64,000 nucleotides of DNA from Ancistrus triradiatus (Eukaryota > Chordata > Actinopteri > Siluriformes > Loricariidae), in NCBI GenBank assembly GCA_025084515.1, contig JAJAGP010000043.1:1111773-1175772 (forward strand), given 5' to 3'. This document shows, one piece after another, positions 56,214 through 64,000 of the stretch. The stretch's first letter is position 1. Each line of letters begins with the position of its first letter. The notes below the pieces were generated by a model. The model was not told where the DNA came from and did no database searches. It saw only the letters and a program-made list of their open reading frames with translations. The position numbers were made by a program, and so were the translations under genes.

Positions 56214-56942
56214 CAGTGATGCTTAAAAGTTTGTGAACCCTTTAGAATTTTCTACATTTCTGCATAAAAATGACCTAAAACAGCATCAGATTTTCACACA
56301 AGTCCTAAAAGTAAATAAAGAGAACCCAGTTAAACAAATGAGATGAAAATATTATACTTGGTCATTTATTTATTGAGGAAAATGATCCAATATTACATAT
56401 TAGTGAGTGGCAAAAGTATGTGAACCCCTAGGATTAGCAGTTAATTTGAGGGTGAAATCAGAGTCAGGTGTTTTCAATCAATGGGATGACAATCAGGTGT
56501 GAGTGGGCACCATGTTTTATTTAAAGAACAGGGATCTGACAGCTCTTCACAACATGTTTGTGGAAGTGTATCATGGCACAAACAAAGGAAATTTCTGAGG
56601 ACCTCAGAAAAAGAGTTGTTGATGCTCATAAGGCTGGAAAAGGTTACAAAACCATCTCTAAAGAGTTTGGACTCCACCAATCCACAGTCAGACAGATTGT
56701 GTACAAATGGAGGAAATTCAAGACCATTGTTACCCTCCCCAGGAGTGGTCGATCAACAAAGATCACTCCAAGAGCAAGGCGTGTAATAGTTGGCGTGGTC
56801 ACAAAGGACCCCAGGGTAGAAGGCCTCTCACATTGCTCTCACATAAACCAGGCTGTACCTGGGGCGTCACAACTTGGTTCTCTTTATCTACTTTTAGGAC
56901 TTGTGTGAAAATCTGATGATGTTTTAGGTCATATTTATACAG

Positions 56943-56943
<1 letters not shown>
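56214..56943 (+). mobile_element. Tc1-like transposon, type A, 3' truncated
   Basis: The left terminus (cagtgatgcttaaaagtttg at 56214, TA before it) and terminal repeat are complete. The transposase N-terminus from 56573 is open: MAQTKEISEDLRKRVV, HQSTVRQIVYKW and GRSTKITPRARRVIVG. After the TKDPRV block, near 56815, the rest of the coding region is missing. About 35 bases of foreign or filler sequence follow, then the inner part of the right terminal repeat. The outer end is replaced by a (TA)n run at 56944. Confidence 0.85.
56573..56820 (+). pseudogene. N-terminal transposase fragment of the 56.2 kb type A copy
   Basis: About 82 codons from MAQTKEIS at 56573 are uninterrupted and cover the paired-like helix-turn-helix and GRSTKITPRARR. 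This is the cleanest DNA-binding start among the six copies. The catalytic domain is entirely absent. A protein of this kind would bind the terminal repeats but could not cut, if it were ever made. Confidence 0.8.

Positions 56944-56984
<41 letters not shown>
56944..56984. repeat. (TA)n microsatellite at a transposon junction
   Basis: About 18-20 tandem ta units, beginning inside the worn right terminal repeat of the type A copy (cagaaatatatat) and ending just before the type K fragment. Confidence 0.9.
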
Positions 56985-56985
<1 letters not shown>

Positions 56986-57318
56986 CTACAGTGGCAAGTA
57001 TTTAATGTGACCTCCCTTTACACTTGAGCAATATCAGTATCTGGCAGCTTCAAAGGGATGCCACGTTGACCCTTCTACAGTCCAAAGAAGCTTGATCAAG
57101 AATGATTTAGAATGGTAACAGCCAAGAAACCACTTTTTGGAAAGGGTTGCTGAAGTTCACAAAGATTAGAATGAAGATCAGAGGAAAAGAATGTTATGGA
57201 TTGACAAATTCAAGTTTGAAATTTAAGTCCTATCATCAACAATATGTTTAATGTGGTTATTACACCATAGCTAAAACAAAATCTCATGGTGGCCTAAGAC
57301 ATTTGCACAATACTGTAT
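56985..57318 (+). mobile_element. Type K element, right part
   Basis: tgacctccctttacacttga, aagaagcttgatcaagaatg and agccaagaaaccactttttg match the other type K interiors in the orientation of 24042. The right terminus reads ctcatggtggcctaagacat to cacaatactg at about 57316. The left part is missing. The phrase atggattgacaaattcaagt may be the trace of a first-Asp block of a transposase. Confidence 0.65.
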
Positions 57319-59207
57319 AACAATCCATTGTGATAATCATATGCATTTTAAGAAACAATGTACAGCTTCTATTTCGGTGTGACATCATTAGAAGCAGAAA
57401 ACCAAATAGGTACCGGTAAGTAACAAAATAAGCAACAAAATAAGCCATAATAAAAAAAATGAATATTTTTAAACAAGTAGTGTAATCAGCAAGGGGACAG
57501 TTGAATGCTATATCCTTTCAGTTTCTTAGTAAAAGAATAAGTGGTAAATGTTCCAATTTTCGAATATCTAAAGCCCAACATTTAGAATTAGATCAACAAC
57601 AATTACTTCAACTTCTCTTACCATGAGGGCAAACGAAAGATGAAAGAGATCGGCACTGAAAAAAAATCTTCCACTAGACAGCTGTGAATCTGCTTCCATA
57701 ATGATTCCCTTAGAGCATGCATACATTTCTAATGAGTAAAATGTAAATTACATGGCCAAATTAGTGAAGAAATATCAGAAAAAAGGCTCACAAGAGTCAC
57801 GTAACAGAGTCTCTTATTCAGTGACATCCTGCTCTCTCTCCAGCTGTACTGATGCTACTATCTTGGGGAATTAATTTATCAAATCCACTTTCATCCTTCT
57901 CTCCTCCTAACAAAACTGCTGACTGTGACTTTGAATTCTGATTGCCTCCAAGTATTTTTTTTCTTTTTCTTTTTTTTTTCTTTGCTCTAACTTGTGCATT
58001 TGCCCAAAGCTTTCAACCTTTCAACCAGATCGTTCCATCTCTGCAAATTAGATGGAGCAAGCTTGGTTTTGTTTGCATTCAATTAAATAATTTACTATGG
58101 CCAGCATCACAATCATTTAAAGCTAATTCTTTCCTAGTGGGCACGGAGTCGGAACGTAAGAGCTCATGGGAAAAAAGAAAACCAAAGAGATGAGGGCCAA
58201 AGAGACAGATGAAAAAAGAATAAATGTAGGATGGAGGCAGGGAGGGATGAAAAGAGGGAGAAGAAATAACCCATTTTTACACAGTGGGAAAATTAGAAGA
58301 CTTGTTATCTTGCCAGAGAAAATGCAGCTTTCAGCAATTTTTGTACTACAGGGTTCAGATATTGCTTACAAGCTATAAATGACTTTTTAATATACACTAG
58401 ATATAAATTGCTTTTTAATACAAACCAGATTACAGACTCTAAAGCGAATGCAATGCCAGTGACCCTAACTCAGTTCCATACAGCGAAGGACTGAATAACG
58501 TACATACCCTCTATAATTACAATGACTATTTGAGAAATTCGTCATGCTGTTTGGGAATGTTAAAAAAGGAAGACATCACTGTTGTATTAGACACATTTTT
58601 GTGCGGGTGATTATTGGTATAACCAAGGTGTACATGTTGGGTGTGAGCCAGTGGTTTCCAATTTGTTTCCAATTGGCAAACATCAACACACTTATCCTGT
58701 GCAGTGGTAGAGCTTTAATTAATAGAAACAAGTGTTTAACTAAATCAATTAAATACCAGACTCAAGATACTCTTGGTAAAGTGCTACCGATTATCCCGCA
58801 AGTGCTGGTGCCAAACCTACAGTCATTAAGGATGACGAATTTATATAAGAAAGACCAGTAACGGTGATATTTTTAGTATTTCTGTATTAACTGCTCATAA
58901 GTCTGATCTGATTCTCAGCCATGTTATAATAGACAAAGACACTCTGCATGAGCCATTCACACACAATCAACATGGACCTCATCTATAGTGAATTAATTAG
59001 TTTATTTAATTTACAGACATATGTGAACCTCTAAATCACAGGTAACAGTTCATTTCATGAAACAGGAGCTGTTATCTTCATAATAATAATGTCAGTGTGA
59101 CCTGTGACATGATCAAAACATTTTCAATAACCAAGGAAGACACCTTAAGACAGATTGCAATGGCAGTCAGTTTCACTGTTGTTGCTACTGACACTAGGAC
59201 TGAGTTG
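57319..59207. other. Spacer without recognised gene
   Basis: Mixed sequence. A T-rich run near 57955-57981. Short frames only. aagtgctaccgattatcccg near 58779 recurs at 60115. Confidence 0.45.
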
Positions 59208-59388
59208 ACTGTGGTAGCCTTAAGGTACTGGACTATGGACCAGAATGTCCAGGGTTCAAATCTCACCTCTGCCAAGCTGCCACTGTTGGGTCCTTGAGCA
59301 AGACACAGTTGTATCAGTTGTAACTGATAAGGTTGTATTAATTGTAAGTCTTTCTGGATAAGGGTGTCAACAAAATGCCTAGATGTAT
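59208..59388 (+). repeat. tRNA-derived SINE
   Basis: Head gactgtggtagccttaaggt at 59208 with B box GGTTCAAATCT at 59253-59263. Middle cactgttgggtccttgagca; tail tttctggataagggtgtcaa. An A-box-like tagccttaagg is at the head. Slightly worn. Confidence 0.75.
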
Positions 59389-59600
59389 AAGTAGATGTCA
59401 AAACTATAAAAAGAGCACAGAGCTGAAAGATCCAAAAGTTCTTCACAGATATGAAATTTGAGCTGTGGATAAATTCTCATACAAATATCTGCAATTCATT
59501 TTCATTCATCTTGACTTATGGCAATTTTTAAACATTAGCCAAATCTTTATAATAGCTCCAGCATCCAGAAGAATAGTTTAACATCATAGAAAAGTCATGT

Positions 59601-59778
59601 GACTGTGGTGGCTTTAAGGTACTAGACTATGGACCAGAAGGTCCAGGGTTCAAATCCCACCTGAGCCCAGCTGCCACTGTTGCATCCTAGAGTAAGACCC
59701 TTAACCCAAAATTGCTTGGATTACATGAATGTATCTATTGTACGTCACTCTGGATAAGGGTGTCTAACATAAATGTAC
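59601..59778 (+). repeat. tRNA-derived SINE
   Basis: Head gactgtggtggctttaaggt at 59601, B box GGTTCAAATCC at 59647-59657, middle tgccactgttgcatcctaga, tail ctctggataagggtgtctaa and a short end. It lies in the same orientation as the copy 390 bases upstream, so two independent insertions or a local duplication are possible. Confidence 0.78.
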
Positions 59779-60896
59779 AATGTTATATTAGGAGAAACCT
59801 GTTCAATATGTCCAACAGTATTATAAATACAGACATTACAGCTGTTTCATCCACTAAATAGTCATGCCCAGTAGAATTATTTCAATGTATTCCTCCTTGC
59901 TCAGATAGATAATGATTTATGATGACTTCATCATTTGTCATCCTCATCGTTATCATCTGTGCATTCATTCCACATCATCAAGTTTGTGTCATCCAATGTG
60001 AACTACCTGGGGGAACAAGTAAATCTTGTGTTATCTGGAATTTAATGAAATATTATATATAATTGGTATCAGACAGTTACTACATTTGTTTATGAGTTAG
60101 GAATTCTCACTGTAAAGTGCTACCGATTATTCTGCATTTAACTGGTGGTCAAAAAAAACAAACATTTAAAGCAATACCAATGTTGATTACAGAAAAAAGT
60201 GATACAGCAAGGTGAGCTACACAATGGCTCTTGACAATGAAGTTCACACAGAGTAATGAGAGAGAAAGTAAAATTTGCCCTTCCCAGTGTATGCAGGCAG
60301 ATTGTGAGAACTGCTGATGATGCAACGTGCTGACCCACATGCACAATGCTTGTTCCCAGCAGACTGCACCGCCTGCTCTCCCACTTCTTCCATTTCAAAG
60401 TCCCTATTGTTTTAATACCAGCGTGTTTGCGATTAACACTGTGTAGTGATTCTATCGTTTTCCTCAGCATCTCTCTCACTTCCTGCTGTCTAATTGTGGG
60501 AACAGATGGGAAAACGTTCTTCTGAAGAAACTAGGTTTTTCAGTGAAAATGATCTTATCATCCTTGTTGTTCATGCATTTTTTAAGCAAATATAACTAAA
60601 AGGAACAATATGCATAGTCGGCTTTTTATGATGTTTTTGATTCCAACAAGATGTCTCAAATGTTGAGTATATCCGACTCACCCTTCCTGGAACAAACGGA
60701 TAATACACACTTTAATGCCTGATCAAGATGCTAGGCACGCATTAATAACATCAATTAGATCTACATGTCCCTTGTGTGATTCAACAGCTGCTATTAGTCT
60801 GGTGTGGTAGCAAACAGTTCCATGTAGGGCTTTGAGTGAAACATGACAAGCTGGAATCCTGATTCTCATGAGTATTACAGCAGAACATGTAGGCTT
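59779..60896. other. Spacer without recognised gene
   Basis: No gene recognised. Contains the second copy of aagtgctaccgattat at 60115. Confidence 0.45.
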
Positions 60897-61275
60897 TCAA
60901 CTGTCTGTGGGCTGATATAGTGAAGTCTCTCTAGATAGAGCCTCCAGGGTCTTAGATACTAGTTTCCATACTCTGTGATTTTGGTCATTCTTCTTCTGGA
61001 AGACCCATCCACAATCCAGTTGGAGATTCTCAGCAGATGTAGCCAGATTTTTCAAATCTACAATTTCATAAAATCCATGTTGGCATGTGTCACAGCAAGT
61101 TGTAAAGGGCATCTGAATGAAAAAACAGCACTACATAACTACAGACATCCACCATACTTGACAGTGAGGATTAGGTTATATTCTGTATATTCATATTTTT
61201 TTTCACCAAACACACTTGTGTATTTGTTGCCAAAAATCTCTGTTGTCGTCTCATCTGACCATAGACTTCAGTTCT
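60897..61275 (-). pseudogene. Tc1-like transposase fragment, further family
   Basis: On the minus strand, from about 61270: WSDE-like and T..IFGNKY blocks (first Asp side, frames shifting), LTVKYGG near 61150, then GWVFQKKNDQNH (second Asp block, Asp changed to Lys, about 60965-61010). Multiple stops. Terminal repeats were not found. The family differs from types A, G and R. Confidence 0.55.
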
Positions 61276-61334
61276 AGTAATTAAAAAGGTGCATCTGCCA
61301 AGTTCAGGGACCTATATGGGACATATTGTTTATA

Positions 61335-61594
61335 CAACCACAAGTCAGAAAACATTGGGACAGAAAGGAAAAAAAAAAAAATAATAATAATTAGCGTTTC
61401 TTACATTTACTTTGGCTTTTATTTCATTGCAGATAGTACGCACCCAATATATTTCGCGTTTTATCTGGTCAACTTCATTTCATTTGTTAATATTATTAAC
61501 ATACACAAATTACTGCATTTCAGTAAATGTAGAAGCCACTGAGCTTTTCCATTTGCATTTTCCATACTGTCCCAACTTTGTCTAATTTGGGCTT
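61335..61594 (+). mobile_element. Short type R derivative (terminal repeats only)
   Basis: It begins caaccacaagtcagaaaaca at 61335 with TA before it, and ends ccaactttgtctaatttggg...ttg at about 61594. Its left ~150 bases match the left arm of the 11856 element (for example cttttatttcattgcagata). A jump then leads to the right end, so almost all of the transposon interior is missing. Confidence 0.8.
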
Positions 61595-62055
61595 GCATTC
61601 GTGATGAAATGAAAGAGATTACTCTCATACTGCATGTCTAGAGACAGTTCCTTTGGCAGAGTCATAGCATCTAATTGGAGAGTTCCTATAATCTTATACA
61701 AATGGCTAACAACAATCCTTGGGGAAAAATAAAAACAATCCTCAACAAGCTTCTTTACACTGCAGTAGAGAACAATACATGTGTCCAATAAAACTTGGCT
61801 TTATTCTCACCTCATACTTATATGTCCACTTCAAATTTCCAGAATTTTCTTAAAAAATAAGGCTTATGGCCGGGGTTGTATTGGGTGGCTGCAGTTGGAG
61901 TTTCCTCTGGTTTTTATTTTCAAGGTAACATGTTACGCACACTGGCTTTGCTGTCTTCTTTATCTATTTAACACTTTTAATTAACCAGGAGTTCCTACAG
62001 GAATGAGTAAAATGTCTCAAGTTAGAACTTATGGCATGCCACATTTTTTCCAAAA
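61595..62055. other. Spacer
   Basis: No coding or repeat signal recognised. Confidence 0.4.
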
Positions 62056-63840
62056 GATAAAGCTAACAAGATGGTGACTCCCACACTGTTGACTATCCGC
62101 ATGCTTGTTAAGGAACTTGAGAAATCTCAGAAAAGTCTGACAGAGGAACTCACAGTTTCTCTTAAACAGTCACTGGCTCCAATTCAGAGCGCTCTTGATG
62201 CCATTCGTACTACCGTACCAGCACACACATGCACTATCACCAGCATGGAGATGCTTCTTATAGACCACAGAGACAGAATTAGTGAGGCTGTGAAGGAGGT
62301 GAACTCTGCAGACTCAGCGGAATGCGTCACAGGTCTGGAGGATCTCATTTCACACTCGAAACATCAAAGCCTTCGAGCGGTCGGTGTACCTGAAGGAATG
62401 GACGGCAGAAACCAGCGACAATTCACCTCCGAACTTTTGAAGGACATGCCAAAGGATGGTATGCTGACATCTCTCGAGCTTGATCAGGCACCGCTGTCTG
62501 GGGCCAAGGCCTTACCATTGTCTGCAACCCTTTATTGTGTCTTTTCATCGCTATCATCGCTACACCTAAAAGGAACTCTTTTCACCTTAATCCTACTTCC
62601 CAGCACTTTTATCCTTACAGACATCTTAAGTTCAACTTTTTTGTGAAATATGGCTAATATTACTGAGAGAGCCGACTTGCCTGCCATTAGATTTGTGGGT
62701 TGAGTGGATCAATTAAGCACTCACAAGTGTTTTCACATCTCAAGTGTCATCATATGGACATTGTCATATTGACAATCAATTAGAAGAACAGCTAGAAACG
62801 TATTCAATAATGAGGAAAATTTTCAGAAATTGTCATAATCCCAGATTCATTCTTAGTTTCTGCCATCCCCAATTACCTGGTGTTGGAGGGACGTTAAACT
62901 GTCTAATGATCCCTAAAATGTATAGATCCCTTCCCAAATCACTTACACACACTTCAATATCCAGAGCTATTTCAACTTTTATGGAGTGAACAGCATGTGT
63001 GGACCCTTTGTAATTTCTGTACCCTGTTCTAAAGGCTTTTTCTTCAGCAAGTGCTCAGCATGGAAATACTCACATTGGCTTTTTGGTCTATACATTATTC
63101 TGCTATAGTTATTTCAGATCATGCACCACTTATTCTTGAGTTAACCATTTCCCCCAAAACAGAGAGACATTCCCATTGCAAATTTAATACAGCCATCCTT
63201 CAGCACAGGAGCTTAAACAGCAGACTTCTTCTCATCTTATTACAGAGGTCTACGTTTCACCTCACTCCCTTGCTACAAACACATCTATAATTAATACGAC
63301 TTTTGCCTCCTTTTCTTCCAAACTGTACCAGTCTGAGTCTCCAGGTGACTCTGCTGCCAATTTTTTGGATGGTCTGTCCATTCCAACTATTGACTCGAAG
63401 ACACATGCAGACCTGGGTGAACCTCTGCATCTCAGGGAGATAGTAAGTTGGCTTATTTGCTGCAAAACACTAAATGGGTTCTGCTTTGGATGGGTTCCCA
63501 GTAGAATTCTATTTAAAAGAAAAAAAAAGTTTTCAGACTGATTTGCCCTAGTATTGTTAGAGTTGCTAAACGATGTGCTAAAGCAAATTTATTTTCCTAA
63601 AATCTTAACACAAGCCTCAATAACCTTAATACCAAAGAAAAATAAAAAACCAAAGAGTCCAGCAGCTGGACACAGGTAGGTCTTCTAAATGCTTGATCCT
63701 AGCATGCCATCTGGACCACTTCCTAATATTGTGTTGGAGGGTCAGACTGGTTTTATTACTCAGCAACAATTACCATGAACTATACCCCATTACATCATAT
63801 TGCACACCAGAAACAGTTGTCTCTTTTCACACAAAGGAGA
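62056..63840 (+). mobile_element. L1/Tx1-like LINE, heavily deleted
   Basis: ORF1 pieces are followed by endonuclease and reverse transcriptase traces. Endonuclease: YSAIVISDHAPLILEL (about 63093-63141), the last endonuclease motif. Polymerase: ASITLIPKKNKKPK (about 63615-63656), the first polymerase block of L1-like elements. Most of ORF2 is missing or frameshifted. No clear 3' end or poly-A was found before the Tc1 copy at 63868. Confidence 0.65.
62071..62646 (+). pseudogene. L1/Tx1-like ORF1 protein, partial
   Basis: A plus frame of 191 codons starts MVTPTLLTIRMLVKELEKSQ. Residues about 10-80 have a leucine/charged heptad pattern that fits a coiled coil. LRAVGVPEGMDGRNQRQFTS (about residues 101-120) is the start of the RRM-like core typical of L1-type ORF1 proteins, followed by ELLKDM and a short ELDQA block. 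Beyond about residue 140 the frame no longer matches, so a shift or deletion near 62500 truncates the protein. Confidence 0.65.
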
Positions 63841-63867
63841 GTTGGAATATTTTTGTCATATTAGCTA

Positions 63868-64000
63868 CAGTGGGGCAAAAAAGTATTTGGCCAGCCACTG
63901 ATTGTGCAAGTTCTCCTACTTAGAAAGATGAGAGAGGTCTGTAATGTTCATCATAGGTACACTTCAACTATGAGAGACAAAATGAGAAAAAAAATCCAGG
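63868..64000. mobile_element. Tc1-like transposon, type G, cut by window edge
   Basis: TA at 63866-63867, then cagtggggcaaaaaagtatt at 63868, matching the left terminal repeat of the copy at 19819. Only the first 133 bases are visible, so which strand carries the transposase cannot be told. Confidence 0.85.

Noticed and set aside
59208..59395. tRNA gene
   Set aside because: B box present but no cloverleaf stem pairing and a long SINE body follows; a tRNA-derived SINE.

Overview
This window looks like intergenic or intronic DNA from a ray-finned (teleost) fish. The reasons are many decayed Tc1-type DNA transposons, LINE fragments with L2/CR1-like and L1/Tx1-like proteins, tRNA-derived SINEs with A/B boxes, and AT-rich spacers with microsatellites. 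No bacterial features (operons, Shine-Dalgarno sites, CRISPR) were seen, and no intact host gene, tRNA or rRNA gene could be recognised. All family assignments come from reading the translated sequence and comparing copies inside the window; no database search was run.

Layout. 1-3330: a CR1/L2-like LINE on the minus strand, cut by the left edge. It has reverse transcriptase, endonuclease and an ORF1 with a GDSL/SGNH esterase domain. 3365-9230: pieces of several Tc1 families, a tRNA-derived SINE, a small inverted-repeat element (called type K here) and a large Tc1 copy nested in another type K element. 9445-12614: a putative DNA element with a SINE inside it, spacer, and a long-armed deletion derivative of a Tc1 element. 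12617-17370: spacer, a truncated Tc1 copy and a degraded ORF of unknown origin. 17375-23200: long unclassified repeats that share a CAAGTCAAG-type end, SINEs and an internally deleted Tc1 copy. 24042-32377: further type K and Tc1 copies. 33330-38000: mostly spacer with conserved-looking AT-rich blocks and one LINE 3' end. 38600-43800: an L2 3' end, a SINE, a Tc1 copy nested in type K, and another Tc1 remnant. 44676-51790: Tc1 copies of three families. 52600-56100: two weak exon candidates and a palindromic element. 56214-64000: Tc1 and type K fragments, two SINEs, an L1/Tx1-like LINE and the first 133 bases of a last Tc1 copy.

About two dozen Tc1-related segments from at least nine families are present, and none encodes an intact transposase. 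The main families, labelled only for this report, are: type A (six copies near 7.2, 15.0, 25.0, 31.0, 41.2 and 56.2 kb), type G (19.8, 48.8 and 63.9 kb), type R (3.4, 11.9, 50.8 and 61.3 kb) and type K (4.7, 6.4, 24.0, 38.1, 41.0 and 57.0 kb). The copies record nested insertion, terminal-repeat-to-coding deletions and one template-switch patch. The most interesting items are the esterase-bearing LINE, a matched pair of TATA/inverted-repeat modules at 3.2 and 40.2 kb, a SINE-type K junction seen at two loci, the unexplained degraded ORF at 16.1 kb, and two splice-flanked ORFs at 52.7 and 56.0 kb.
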